NCBI GenBank assembly: GCA_051870755.1
Contig: JBJECE010000031.1
Location: forward strand, 1 to 64,000
Reading direction: 5' to 3'
DNA length: 64,000 bases
Origin: W0P28-013 sp051870755
GTDB taxonomy: Bacteria; Bacteroidota; Bacteroidia; Bacteroidales; Paludibacteraceae
Below are positions 34,448-44,079 of the stretch, piece by piece. Made by a program: the position numbers and the translations under genes. The notes under the pieces were generated by a model that was given only the letters and a program-made list of their open reading frames with translations, was not told where the DNA came from and did not search any database. How positions within the stretch are numbered: the stretch's first letter is position 1; each line of letters begins with the position of its first letter.

Positions 34448-35026
34448 TTATTTATTTAAGAAATTTTTAACCACGTTTAATATTGCATTTTGTGCGGTTG
34501 CTAAATCGTCGTTGACGATAATGGCATCGAACTGCGGTGCGAACTGCATCTCCCACGCGGCTTTGGCCAAACGTTTTTCGATCATGTCGGGTGAATCGGT
34601 GGCGCGCCCTACCAATCGGCGGCGCAACTCATCGACCGACGGCGGTTGCACAAACAGCGCCAAGGCTCTATCGCCATAAATGCGTTTAATGTTGAGTCCG
34701 CCTTTCACATCGACATCGAACAGCAGATTGGCGCCTTGGGCAAGTTTGCTGTCCACTTCGGATTTCAGCGTGCCGTAAAAACAATTTTCGTACACTTCTT
34801 CGTATTCGACGAAGGCGTTTTCGGCTATTTTTTGTCGAAATTCGTCTATCGACAGGAAGAAATATTCCACGCCGTTGCGTTCGTCGCCGCGCGGTGGCCG
34901 GCTGGTGGCCGATACCGAAAATTCGATGTTTTGGCTGCAGTGCGCCATGAGGTATTTTTCCAACGTGCTTTTGCCGCTGCCCGATGGTGCGCACACAATA
35001 ATGATTTTGCCCTGTATGTCTGTCAT
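34448..35026 (-). CDS. gmk: Guanylate kinase
   Basis: A 192-aa GMP kinase (GMP + ATP to GDP + ADP). The P-loop APSGSGKSTLEK lies at about 13-24, with SATSRPPRGDERNGVEYFFL (GMP binding) and LFDVDVKGGLNIKRIYGD following. Length and motifs are normal. It lies 12 bp after the yicC-like gene, a widely conserved pair. Confidence 0.97.
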   Translation of the reverse strand: MTDIQGKIIIVCAPSGSGKSTLEKYLMAHCSQNIEFSVSATSRPPRGDERNGVEYFFLSIDEFRQKIAENAFVEYEEVYENCFYGTLKSEVDSKLAQGANLLFDVDVKGGLNIKRIYGDRALALFVQPPSVDELRRRLVGRATDSPDMIEKRLAKAAWEMQFAPQFDAIIVNDDLATAQNAILNVVKNFLNK

Positions 35027-35038
35027 CGCGCAAAAAAA

Positions 35039-35920
35039 TTACAATACGTTCAACACTTGTTCTTTAATTTGTTCCAACTCGTCTTTCATTTTGACGACGA
35101 TGATTTGCATTTCGCTGTGGTTCGATTTGGAGCCCAGCGTATTGATTTCGCGCCCCATTTCTTGAGCAATGAATCCGAGTTTTTTGCCGGCTGCATGTTC
35201 GTGTTCCATCGTTTCGGCAAAATATTTGAGATGGTTGCGCAGTCGCACTTTTTCTTCGTTCACATCGAGTTTTTCGATGTAGTAAATCAACTCTTGTTCG
35301 AAGCGGTTGCGATCGACAGCCACTTTTGTTTCTATTTCTTTCAGATTTTCGAGCAGGTGTGCGCGTATTTTGGCAATGCGTTCCGACTCGTATTTATCGA
35401 CTTCGAGCAACAATGCGCCGATGCGTTCGAGTTTTTCGGTGAACATACGTTGCAGGGCGGCGCCTTCTTGTTGGCGGAAAGCCACAAGTTGGTCGATGGC
35501 TCGCCCGACCGTGTCGAACACGACTTTGTATTCGTCGTCATCGACCAGCGGCGTGTCGATTTTGAGTGCATCGGGCAGCCGCAAAAGCGTATCGAAAAGG
35601 TTGGCTTCGACGGGCAACGGTATGTGCAGTTGTTCCGACATTTCGACCAATTGTTTGTAGTAGTTGCCCACTATCGTTTGGTTGATGCAGGCTGCGGCGC
35701 TGCCGCAAGTATCTTCCACAGTCAGCGTAAAGTCTATTTTGCCGCGTTCCAAGAGTTGCGCCACCATAGCGCGCAGGTCGATTTCCTTTTCGCGATACGC
35801 GTTTGCGATGCGTGTCGATAGATCAACTTGTTTGGAATTTAACGATTTTATTTCAACCGTTATTTTTTTGTTGTTGTATTCGCAGATGGCTTTTCCGTAG
35901 CCGGTCATCGAAAGTAGCAT
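35039..35920 (-). CDS. YicC/YloC family endoribonuclease-like protein
   Basis: A 293-aa YicC-family protein: MTGYGKA at the N terminus, then EIKSLNSKQVDLSTR, and the C-terminal DUF1732 stretch FIAQEMGREINTLGSKSNHS. Family members act as RNA-processing or RNA-decay factors. It opens the seven-gene operon; on the minus strand TATCTTTG at 35970-35977 is the probable -7 box, about 50 nt before the ATG, without a clear -33 element. Confidence 0.93.
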   Translation of the reverse strand: MLLSMTGYGKAICEYNNKKITVEIKSLNSKQVDLSTRIANAYREKEIDLRAMVAQLLERGKIDFTLTVEDTCGSAAACINQTIVGNYYKQLVEMSEQLHIPLPVEANLFDTLLRLPDALKIDTPLVDDDEYKVVFDTVGRAIDQLVAFRQQEGAALQRMFTEKLERIGALLLEVDKYESERIAKIRAHLLENLKEIETKVAVDRNRFEQELIYYIEKLDVNEEKVRLRNHLKYFAETMEHEHAAGKKLGFIAQEMGREINTLGSKSNHSEMQIIVVKMKDELEQIKEQVLNVL

Positions 35921-36038
35921 AATGTTGTGTTGTTTTTACCAATTGTACAAAAAGTGTGCATTAAATTTGCAAAGATACAACTTTATGGTCATACTCATAC
36001 GTTTTTTAACACAAAATAAGCATTTCATACGACTTTTA

Positions 36039-39000
36039 TCAGCAAATTTGTTCCAATTCGTTCGTTTGTGCATACCAAATGAAGCCTTGCACGGAGAATC
36101 CCATGCGGCTGATCAGGTTGGCATAGCGTTGCACTTGTTTGTTGTATCGCGGTTCGTGCTGTGTGCCGAATTTATAATCGACCACAACCACATCCGTTCC
36201 GGCCATCATCACTCTGTCCGGCCGATACAGCAGGCCTTGTGGCGTGATGATTTCTGTTTCGTTCAGCACGCGATATTTTCCCGAAAACCACGCGCGTGCC
36301 TGCTCATTATCAAGCAGTTGATTGATAGTACTTTGCACTTGTGGCAGTTGTTCGGCGGTCAGTTTGCCGTTGAGCATCTGTGTTTGTAAAATTTTCGGGA
36401 GTTCGTTGGCGGTACGCAGTTGGCTCAATATGTCGTGCATGAGCAATCCGTATCGGCGTTCGCTGCCGGCATCATCGGGCGTATAGCGCAGTTTGAGTCG
36501 TGGCAGTGCCGACACCGAATCGTATGTGAGCGTGAGCGATTCGGCGGTTTGTTTTTCGGCGCCGGCGTCGAGCGGCTGCAACTCGCCCATTTGCGCCAAA
36601 AAGCGTGTGTCGTCATCGACGCTGATGTACATGGTTTGGCACGACCGCACATATCGTTCCAACATATTGACAATGTTGAGCGACGCGGAGGCGTTTTGGG
36701 TGTTTTTGGTTTTCGGACCGAGTATATACAAATCGTTTTCGGCGCGCGTAAATGCGACGTAAGCCACATTGACGGAATCGACCAACGTGTATAACTGTTC
36801 GGTTTCGTAGGCGGATTTGAAATGTGTATTTGTCAGCAACGATTTGGCTTTCAGCGGCACGATTGGCAATGTTCCGAGTAGCGGATGGTCGGTAGGTGTT
36901 TGGCACCACACGATGCCTTTGGCGTTGCAATCCCACTGACAGAAAGGAATGATAACCGCCTTAAACTCAAGTCCTTTCGACTTGTGTATCGTCATTATGC
37001 GTATGGCTTCCTGCGTGTCGGATGCGGGCAAGAAACAGGCGTCGCTTTGTTCGTCCCAATATTCGAGAAATCCGTTCAAGTCGTTGGTATAGTGCGCCGT
37101 ATAGTCGAACACGACGTCTTGAAACGCCTGCAAAAAGACATCGTTGGCCACTGTTCCATGTAGTTGCAGGGTCAAAATCAGGCCTTCGGTCAGTTGGAAT
37201 AGCGGTTGATTGTGCAATGCCATGATGTCGGTATGCGTATCGGGAAAAACGCGCTGCAACCACATTTCTGCTGTTTCGTTAGATGGTTGGCAGCAAGGCA
37301 TGGTCGCCGAATTGTAAGCCGCCAGCAACGTTTCTATCAGTTTGCGATTCAGCGTGTTGGACGGTTCTGCAAAAAAACGCATCATCGCCACCAGCAAGCG
37401 TATGCAGGCAGCGTTTGCCACCAGCAAGGCTTCGTTCGACACCACTTTGTAGCCGGCAGCCAATAGCGCATCGGCCACTTGTACGGCTTCGCTGTTTTTG
37501 CGCACCAGCACGGTTATCTGATTGAGTGCGTAATTATTTCGGGTGAGTTCATCGACCATTTCGGGCAAGCGTTGCAATACGCGTTGTTGCCATGTGCTGG
37601 TGTCGTCGTTGGCCAGCAGTTCGACGCTGACCCGTCCGGGCATCGTGCGATGCGGCTGTTGCCGGACTTCGGCGTAAATAGCGCGCACCAATTCGGCAGA
37701 CTCGCCCGACACCACATTTGATACCAACGTCGGAATATACGAAAAAAAATCGTTGTTGAACGCCACCACATTTTGCGCGCTGCGCCAATTTGTATTCAGC
37801 ACTTCGTCGCTGATGTAGCCGGCAAATTCTTGCTGTATGCCCGACTGCAACAATCGCCAATCGGAACTGCGCCAGCGGTAGATGCTCTGTTTCACATCGC
37901 CGACAATCAGATTTCGGTTGTTTTCGCTCACGCTGTTGTGCAACAATGGTTTGAAATTCTGCCACTGCAACTGCGACGTATCCTGAAATTCGTCCAGCAT
38001 GAAATGATGCAAATAGGTGCCGGTTTTTTCGTACACGAACGGCGTGTCGCAATTTTTAGTGATTTGATTCAGGAAATCGGTCGTACTGCCAATCAGCATG
38101 ATATTTTTTTCCTTGCAATAGTTGATAATCTGACGACGCACATCGTTCAAAATGCCCAGCATGTAGATATGTTCGTACACCACGCACACCGACAAATACT
38201 CTCGCACATTCAGGGCGTTAAGTTCGTGGGCGCAGGCGTTCAAACCGTCATTAAAAGCAGCCTCGATAGCCGTTTTATGCGTCGATTTTGCACTGCTCCA
38301 TTTGTCGATATTATCGATGGCGTTCCGAAACGTGGTCGTGAGCAAAAAGTTTTTCGATTTGAGTTTGTCGTAATCGAAATAGGTCGTAAAACTTCTCTCT
38401 TTGCCGCTGAAATCGCTCCATTGCAGATGGTGCTTTTGCCGTATTTGCGTGGCGCGGTCGCAAATATTCCGAACGCGTTGTTCAAAATGCTCTTTGGCCT
38501 CGTACAGTTGTTGCCGATAGGTGGCAAAAAACTTTTTATTCTCCAACTGTTTCTCCAATTGGTCGGCATATTGCAGGTACGACTCTTTGAAAATTTCCTG
38601 ACCAAGTGTTTCGATGTTCGTACGGAAACGCATCCACGAAGCCGTCGGTTTATCCGAGTCGGTTTGCGGCGTCAGCGTCTCGCTGATGTACTGTTTCAGC
38701 CACACCAACAAGGGTTGATTTTCGGGCCGATCGAGTTCGAACAGCATATTGTCCACCGCCATTTTGAGCACGCTATCTCTGTTGAGTTCGACACCAAAAT
38801 CGCCCTGCATGCCGATTTCACGGGTAAAAGCCCGCACTATCTGCTGAAAAAATCGGTCAATCGTCGAGACATTGAACGCGCTGTAATCGTGCAAAAGGTC
38901 GCTCAAAAAGCGCTGCGCCCACTGCCGAATGTCGGTTTGCGACAACCCTTCCGACTTCAAATCCTGCGTCAATTCGGCCAAAAAAGGTGCATGAGCGTCG

Positions 39001-39200
39001 TGCGCCAAAGCGAATAGTTCGCGCACGATGCGACGTTTCATTTCGTCGGTGGCTTTGTTGGTAAACGTGGCCGCCAGCGTGCTGCGATGCGGATGCGCAC
39101 ACGCACGATTGCGAAACAGCAGCAGCACATATTCGTAGGCCAACCGATAGGTTTTTCCCGACCCGGCCGATGCTTTATAAATTTTGACAGTTGCGGACAT
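36039..39200 (-). CDS. UvrD/AddA-like helicase with C-terminal RecB-type nuclease domain
   Basis: A 1053-aa superfamily 1 DNA helicase. Walker A is ASAGSGKT (residues 10-17); Walker B is FMLDEFQDTSQLQWQNF; IVGDVKQSIYRWRSSD and IMTIHKSKGLEFKAVIIPF mark other helicase motifs. The C terminus has VVVVDYKFG, the nuclease core of RecB/AddA enzymes, and QVQRYA after it. It probably takes part in double-strand-break end resection. No AddB-like or RecC-like partner gene is adjacent. A divergent promoter lies just upstream. Confidence 0.92.
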   Translation of the reverse strand: MSATVKIYKASAGSGKTYRLAYEYVLLLFRNRACAHPHRSTLAATFTNKATDEMKRRIVRELFALAHDAHAPFLAELTQDLKSEGLSQTDIRQWAQRFLSDLLHDYSAFNVSTIDRFFQQIVRAFTREIGMQGDFGVELNRDSVLKMAVDNMLFELDRPENQPLLVWLKQYISETLTPQTDSDKPTASWMRFRTNIETLGQEIFKESYLQYADQLEKQLENKKFFATYRQQLYEAKEHFEQRVRNICDRATQIRQKHHLQWSDFSGKERSFTTYFDYDKLKSKNFLLTTTFRNAIDNIDKWSSAKSTHKTAIEAAFNDGLNACAHELNALNVREYLSVCVVYEHIYMLGILNDVRRQIINYCKEKNIMLIGSTTDFLNQITKNCDTPFVYEKTGTYLHHFMLDEFQDTSQLQWQNFKPLLHNSVSENNRNLIVGDVKQSIYRWRSSDWRLLQSGIQQEFAGYISDEVLNTNWRSAQNVVAFNNDFFSYIPTLVSNVVSGESAELVRAIYAEVRQQPHRTMPGRVSVELLANDDTSTWQQRVLQRLPEMVDELTRNNYALNQITVLVRKNSEAVQVADALLAAGYKVVSNEALLVANAACIRLLVAMMRFFAEPSNTLNRKLIETLLAAYNSATMPCCQPSNETAEMWLQRVFPDTHTDIMALHNQPLFQLTEGLILTLQLHGTVANDVFLQAFQDVVFDYTAHYTNDLNGFLEYWDEQSDACFLPASDTQEAIRIMTIHKSKGLEFKAVIIPFCQWDCNAKGIVWCQTPTDHPLLGTLPIVPLKAKSLLTNTHFKSAYETEQLYTLVDSVNVAYVAFTRAENDLYILGPKTKNTQNASASLNIVNMLERYVRSCQTMYISVDDDTRFLAQMGELQPLDAGAEKQTAESLTLTYDSVSALPRLKLRYTPDDAGSERRYGLLMHDILSQLRTANELPKILQTQMLNGKLTAEQLPQVQSTINQLLDNEQARAWFSGKYRVLNETEIITPQGLLYRPDRVMMAGTDVVVVDYKFGTQHEPRYNKQVQRYANLISRMGFSVQGFIWYAQTNELEQIC

Positions 39201-39221
39201 AATTGTTTGCGTTCAATCAGA

Positions 39222-39253
39222 CAAAAATACAAAAAAAACGGCGTCGAGCCAAA
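39222..39253 (-). promoter_or_regulatory. Predicted promoter of the helicase-nuclease gene
   Basis: On the minus strand TTTG (39250-39253), 20 nt, TATTTTTG (39222-39229). A TACTTTTG box on the plus strand (39325-39332) probably serves tsaB in the opposite direction. Confidence 0.65.
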
Positions 39254-39358
39254 CTTTTTGCCGCCCGAGTTATCAACAAGTGCAAAAGAGACGATTTTTT
39301 TGAGTATCGTATCATTATTTTTTGTACTTTTGCAGTGGCAGAAATGAGCAGCAAAATC

Positions 39359-40048
39359 ATGGCAAACATTTTACACATAGAAACCTCGACCACGGTCTGT
39401 TCGGCCGCCCTGTCGCACGACGGGCAAGTGTGCATATCGCGCTTGTGTGCCGAAGGCATGTCGCACGCCTCGAAATTACCCGTTTTCATCGACGAAATTC
39501 TGCAATATTGCCGCAGCCGTCGCATGCAATGCGATGCCGTGGCCGTGAGCGCCGGTCCCGGTTCGTACACCGGTCTGCGCATCGGCGTTTCCACTGCCAA
39601 AGGCCTCTGCTACGGTCTGAACGCCAAATTGTTGGCCATCGACACGCTGCAACTGATAGCACGCGCAGCACTGCCAAAAATTGCCGATGAAAACGCCCTG
39701 ATTTGCCCCATGATAGATGCCCGACGCATGGAAGTTTACACCGCGCTCTACGACACGAGCCTGCAAAAAACGCTCAATTGCACCGCCAAAATTATCGATG
39801 CCGACGCTTTCGCCGACTTGTTGGACACGCGGAAAATCTATTTTTGTGGCGACGGCGCCGCAAAATGCCAATCGACCATTACACACGCCAACGCCGTTTT
39901 TCTCGATGGAATCGTGCCATTGGCCGACAACATGGCAGCACCCGCCGAAGCCCGATATGCAGCACACGCATTCGAAGACGTGGCCTATTTCGAACCGTTT
40001 TACCTGAAAGAATTTCAGGCAACAAAACCGCGAGCAACAAATTTATAA
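39359..40048 (+). CDS. tsaB: tRNA t6A biosynthesis protein TsaB
   Basis: A 229-aa ASKHA-fold protein, partner of TsaD in making N6-threonylcarbamoyladenosine at position 37 of tRNAs. It starts MANILHIETSTTVCSAAL, the family N terminus; VSAGPGSYTGLRIGVSTAKGL is the diagnostic loop, and CPMIDARRMEVYTALYD follows. A methionine five codons upstream (39344) is possible but lies nearly on the expected transcription start from the TACTTTTG box. It is followed by a DUF4290 gene 40 bp away. Confidence 0.93.
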   Translation: MANILHIETSTTVCSAALSHDGQVCISRLCAEGMSHASKLPVFIDEILQYCRSRRMQCDAVAVSAGPGSYTGLRIGVSTAKGLCYGLNAKLLAIDTLQLIARAALPKIADENALICPMIDARRMEVYTALYDTSLQKTLNCTAKIIDADAFADLLDTRKIYFCGDGAAKCQSTITHANAVFLDGIVPLADNMAAPAEARYAAHAFEDVAYFEPFYLKEFQATKPRATNL

Positions 40049-40088
40049 ACAACAGATTACAAACAAAATCGAAAGTGATACTTTAATT

Positions 40089-40706
40089 ATGAGCGACATT
40101 TTACGTTATGCCCCGAAATCGGAATTGATAATGCCCGAATATGGGCGCAACATTCAGCAAATGGTGCAATATGCCATGTCCATCGACGACCGCGCCGAGC
40201 GTACACGTTGCGCACGCACCATTATCGATGTGATGGGCAATATGTTTCCCTATTTGCGCGATGTCGAAGGATTCAAACATAAATTGTGGGATCATCTGTA
40301 CATCATGTCGGGATTCAAACTCGACATCGATTATCCGTTTGACGTGAAGAAACCGCAGGAATTGCCCAAACCGGATCCAATTCCGTACAACACGCAGAAA
40401 ATCAAGTACAAACACTACGGCCGCTGGCTGCAAACGTTGATAAAAAAAGCGTCGGAATGCGAAGATGGCGAGCAACGCACCGCACTTATTCGGCTCATTG
40501 CCAACAACATGAAGAAAGATTACATAACGTGGAACAAGGATTTGGCCGAAGACAACAAGATTTTTGACGATTTGCGCGAATTATCGCATGGTGCCATCGA
40601 CATCGACAGCAGCAGCATGACATTGACAACGATGCGCAACGGCAACAATTTTTATAAAAACAACGGTAAAAACGGCAAAAACGGTAAAAAATCAGCGAAG
40701 CAATAG
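40089..40706 (+). CDS. DUF4290 family protein
   Basis: A 205-aa soluble protein restricted to Bacteroidota as far as known. Its body (MPEYGRNIQQMVQYAM, then NMFPYLRDVEGFKHKLWDHL and YGRWLQTLIKKASECEDG) matches DUF4290; function unknown. The C terminus is an Asn/Lys/Gly-rich tail of about 20 residues (repeats of NGKNGK). The last 15 bp overlap the 3' end of the convergent HSDR_N-like gene. Confidence 0.88.
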   Translation: MSDILRYAPKSELIMPEYGRNIQQMVQYAMSIDDRAERTRCARTIIDVMGNMFPYLRDVEGFKHKLWDHLYIMSGFKLDIDYPFDVKKPQELPKPDPIPYNTQKIKYKHYGRWLQTLIKKASECEDGEQRTALIRLIANNMKKDYITWNKDLAEDNKIFDDLRELSHGAIDIDSSSMTLTTMRNGNNFYKNNGKNGKNGKKSAKQ

Positions 40707-41147
40707 CGTATAATCGGGAATTTCGGGCTGAAAGACATAACGTTTGTTCACCCAATCGACCTGACAAAAAATATGTCGCAAGCCATTGCTGACCAAAAGA
40801 TACGGCACCTGCAAACGCAAGTTGTAAACCGCGATTTGATCGAATGTTTTTTGGGTAATTTCGATAGTTGGCGCTTTGTACTCCACTATCATCAGCGGCT
40901 GCAGGTGTGCATCGTACACGACGGTATCGCAGCGTTTCGACAGACCGTTGAATGTGATGGGAGTTTCGTTGCTGATGCGTGTGGCAGGCACGTGCAAAGC
41001 CGCCACCAGATGCGACACCATATTTTGACGCACCCACTCTTCGGGCGTCAGCGCAACATACCGACGACGCACGGCATCGAAAATTTGCTGTTTTCCGCCA
41101 TTTAATCGGATTTTTTGCTCGTAATATGGAAGATTCAGCGGTTGCAT
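40692..41147 (-). CDS. HSDR_N-like type I restriction R-subunit N-terminal domain protein
   Basis: A 151-aa stand-alone domain resembling HSDR_N_2 (type I restriction enzyme R protein N terminus), a PD-(D/E)XK nuclease-like fold: CDTVVYDAHLQPLMIVEYKAP carries the D...ExK pattern, and LRLQVPYLLVSNGLRHIFCQVD follows. No helicase or methylase gene is adjacent, and such short proteins are common in Bacteroidota with unknown role. The chosen start MQPLNLPYYEQKIRL follows a TACCTTTG -7 box (41158-41165, minus strand). Confidence 0.8.
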   Translation of the reverse strand: MQPLNLPYYEQKIRLNGGKQQIFDAVRRRYVALTPEEWVRQNMVSHLVAALHVPATRISNETPITFNGLSKRCDTVVYDAHLQPLMIVEYKAPTIEITQKTFDQIAVYNLRLQVPYLLVSNGLRHIFCQVDWVNKRYVFQPEIPDYTLLLR

Positions 41148-41207
41148 AATTCGCTTGCAAAGGTACAAAATATAAACAGACAAACGAAACGAGTAACACA
41201 TAAAAAT

Positions 41208-41981
41208 ATGAAAACACGCGAAGAAATCGTAAAAAATTGGTTGGTGCGCTACACACAACGCCCGCTACAAGAGTTCGGCGAATATATTTTGCTGTGCAAT
41301 TTCAATAGTTATGTCGAAAAATTTGCCGAAATATTCGGTGTCGAAGTGGTGGGCGCCAAGAGCAATATGCCGAATGCTTCGGCCAACGGCATCACCATCA
41401 TCAATTTCGGCATAGGCAGTCCCAATGCAGCGCTCATCATGGATTTGCTGTCGGCCATCAACCCGAAAGCCGTGCTTTTTTTGGGCAAATGCGGCGGTTT
41501 GAAGGATAAAAATCATGTAGGCGACTACATTTTGCCCAGCGCTGCCATACGCGGCGAAGGTACGTCGAACGACTACTTCCCGCCGGAAGTTCCGGCCTTG
41601 CCGGCATTCAATCTGCAACGATCGGTGTCGTCGAACATTCGCGATTTCGGCCACGACTATTGGACAGGCACAGTTTACACCACCAACCGGCGCGTGTGGG
41701 AGCACGACGAGCAATTCAAAGCCACGCTGCGGCGGGTGCGTTCGTTGGCGGTCGATATGGAAACGGCAACGCTGTTCAGCGTCGGATTTTTCAATTCGAT
41801 ACCGACCGGCGCTCTGCTGCTTGTGTCGGATATGCCGATGCACGAAGCCGGCATCAAAACCGAAGAGAGCGACAAGCAGGTTACGCGCATGTATGCCGAA
41901 GAGCACCTGAAAATCGGCATCAAATCGCTACAATCGCTGCAAAACGACAGTAAAACCATCAAACACCTGCGTTGGGAATAA
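41208..41981 (+). CDS. amn: AMP nucleosidase
   Basis: A 257-aa nucleoside phosphorylase-fold enzyme matching the short Bacteroidota AMP nucleosidases, which hydrolyse AMP to adenine and ribose-5-phosphate. Segments: NFGIGSPNAALIMDLL, VLFLGKCGGLKDKNHVGDYI and AVDMETATLFSVGFF (the base and ribose contacts), then LLVSDMPMHEAG. The start MKTREEIVKNWL was chosen; the upstream frame overlaps the divergent gene's promoter. Its stop codon overlaps the holA start. Confidence 0.9.
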   Translation: MKTREEIVKNWLVRYTQRPLQEFGEYILLCNFNSYVEKFAEIFGVEVVGAKSNMPNASANGITIINFGIGSPNAALIMDLLSAINPKAVLFLGKCGGLKDKNHVGDYILPSAAIRGEGTSNDYFPPEVPALPAFNLQRSVSSNIRDFGHDYWTGTVYTTNRRVWEHDEQFKATLRRVRSLAVDMETATLFSVGFFNSIPTGALLLVSDMPMHEAGIKTEESDKQVTRMYAEEHLKIGIKSLQSLQNDSKTIKHLRWE

Positions 41982-43000
41982 TGGCAAAACAAGCGATTAC
42001 ATACGAACAAATAATGGCCGATTTGCAGCGCAAAGCGTATAAACCGGTGTATATGCTGACGGGCGACGAACCTTACTATATCGACAAAATTGCCGATTAC
42101 ATCGAACAAAATGTGCTGACCGAAGACGAAAAAGCCTTCAATCAGATGGTGGTGTATGGCAAAGATACCGATTTGCGCGAAATAATCATTGCCGCCAAGC
42201 GTTTCCCGATGATGGCCGACCATCAAGTAATAATCGTGAAAGAGGCGCAAAGCATCAAGAACTATGACGACCTCGTGTTCTACCTTCAACAGCCGCAGCC
42301 ATCGACCATTTTGGTGTTTTGCCACAAATACGACAAACTCGACGGTCGCAAAAAAAGCACCTTGGCGATAGCCGAAAAAGGCGTGCTGTTCGAATCGAAA
42401 AAATTATACGACAATCAGGTTGCCGGCTGGATTACAGCCTACGGCAAACAAAAAAACGTCAGCATCGATGCCAAAACCGCCAATATGTTAGCCGATTTTT
42501 TGGGCAACGACCTCTCGCGCATCGTCCACGAAATCGACAAATTGCTCATTCTGTTGGCCGACAGCCACCAAAATTGCATCACACCCGAATTGGTGGAACA
42601 AAACATCGGCATCAGCAAAGACTACAACAACTTTGAACTGCTGAAAGCATTAGGCGAGCGCAACATTCTAAAAGCCAACAGAATTATCGATTATTTCGGG
42701 AAAAATCCGAAAAACAATCCGTTGATTGTTACCATCGCCGTCGTGTTCAATTTCTTCGCCAACCTGCTACTCTACCACTCGCTGCAAGACAAAAGCCAAA
42801 TGAACGTGGCAGCCGAGTTGAAAATCAATCCCTATTTCGTGCGCGACTATCAGCAGGCAGCCCGCAACTACAACACAGCCAAAACACTGCAGATAATCAG
42901 CGACTTGCGCCGAGCCGACGCGCAAAGCAAGGGTTTCAAAAATGCGTCGGCCACCGACACGGAGATACTGAAAGAACTCGTTTTCAGAATTTTACATTAA
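41981..43000 (+). CDS. holA: DNA polymerase III subunit delta
   Basis: A 339-aa clamp-loader delta subunit, which opens the sliding clamp. The N terminus KPVYMLTGDEPYYIDKIADY replaces the P-loop region of this AAA-like family (no functional Walker A expected); the C-terminal all-helical collar domain follows from about 210. ATG at 41981 overlaps the amn stop (TAATG), suggesting translational coupling. Confidence 0.93.
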   Translation: MAKQAITYEQIMADLQRKAYKPVYMLTGDEPYYIDKIADYIEQNVLTEDEKAFNQMVVYGKDTDLREIIIAAKRFPMMADHQVIIVKEAQSIKNYDDLVFYLQQPQPSTILVFCHKYDKLDGRKKSTLAIAEKGVLFESKKLYDNQVAGWITAYGKQKNVSIDAKTANMLADFLGNDLSRIVHEIDKLLILLADSHQNCITPELVEQNIGISKDYNNFELLKALGERNILKANRIIDYFGKNPKNNPLIVTIAVVFNFFANLLLYHSLQDKSQMNVAAELKINPYFVRDYQQAARNYNTAKTLQIISDLRRADAQSKGFKNASATDTEILKELVFRILH

Positions 43001-43028
43001 ACGCCACGCCCCAAACAACACCACTCCG

Positions 43029-43979
43029 ATGAAAATTGTACTGACCACCAAACTGCCGTCCGAAGGTTTTGCCGCATTGCACGACCACACCCTGATTTTT
43101 CCCGATGAAAGCGCATTTACGCGCGCCGAACTATTGCAACAAATAGCCGATTGCGACGTGCTGGTGCCCACCTACGACTACTCCATCGATGCCGAGATAA
43201 TAGCCGCCGCCAAAGAGTTGAAACTCATTGCCAATTTCGGCGTCGGTTTCAACAACATCGATTTGCAGGCAGCCAAAAACCGCGGAATAATCGTAACAAA
43301 TACGCCGGCACCCGTCATCGACCCGACCGCCGAACAGACCTTTACGCTGATGTTGGCTTGCGCACACCGCACCGCCGAACTCGACCGCAAAATGCGCCAA
43401 ACCGACACTATCAAAATCGGCGTGATGAACAACCTCGGCATCAGCATCTGCGGCAAAACGCTCGGTATCATCGGTATGGGGCGCATCGGGCAAGCTGTGG
43501 CACAACGCGCCGTGGCTTGCGGCATGAACATCATCTACCACAACCGGCACAAATTGCCCGATGAAACCGAGCAAAAATGCAGGGCGCACTATGTGTCGCA
43601 GGAAGAACTGCTACGGACAGCCGATTTTGTGGTACTGCTGCTGCCCTACACGCCCGAAACGCACCATTTAATCGACAAAAACGCGTTCGCCATCATGAAA
43701 ACGGGTGCCGTGCTGATAAACACGGCGCGCGGCCCAATAGTGGACGAACAAGCACTCATCGAAAATCTACAAAACGGCAAATTGTGGGGTGCGGCGCTCG
43801 ATGTGTTCGAGCACGAACCGCACATTCCCGATGCGCTCAAGCAGTTGGACAACGTAGTCATGTCGCCGCACATAGGCACCGGCACCATCGACGGGCGCTT
43901 GGCCATGTGCCGCTGCGTAGCCGACAACATTCTGCACTTTGCCGCCAGAGATATTGGTGAGATGAATGTGGTGAGATAG
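43029..43979 (+). CDS. D-isomer-specific 2-hydroxyacid dehydrogenase
   Basis: A 316-aa NAD-dependent dehydrogenase. The Rossmann motif GIIGMGRIGQAV, the catalytic Arg in LINTARGPIVDE, Glu in DVFEHEP and His in SPHIGTGT are all present. The substrate may be glycerate/hydroxypyruvate, lactate or phosphoglycerate; sequence alone does not decide and the C-terminal ACT domain of SerA is absent. It is 28 bp downstream of holA and may be co-transcribed. Confidence 0.92.
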   Translation: MKIVLTTKLPSEGFAALHDHTLIFPDESAFTRAELLQQIADCDVLVPTYDYSIDAEIIAAAKELKLIANFGVGFNNIDLQAAKNRGIIVTNTPAPVIDPTAEQTFTLMLACAHRTAELDRKMRQTDTIKIGVMNNLGISICGKTLGIIGMGRIGQAVAQRAVACGMNIIYHNRHKLPDETEQKCRAHYVSQEELLRTADFVVLLLPYTPETHHLIDKNAFAIMKTGAVLINTARGPIVDEQALIENLQNGKLWGAALDVFEHEPHIPDALKQLDNVVMSPHIGTGTIDGRLAMCRCVADNILHFAARDIGEMNVVR

Positions 43980-44079
43980 CCACAAATTATCGGCATTGTT
44001 TGCCGAGGCGGAATGCTTTAGCAATAATAGACAGATAGTAGCAAAATTTGAGGAGCAATTAGCGTAAGAACGATTTGGA

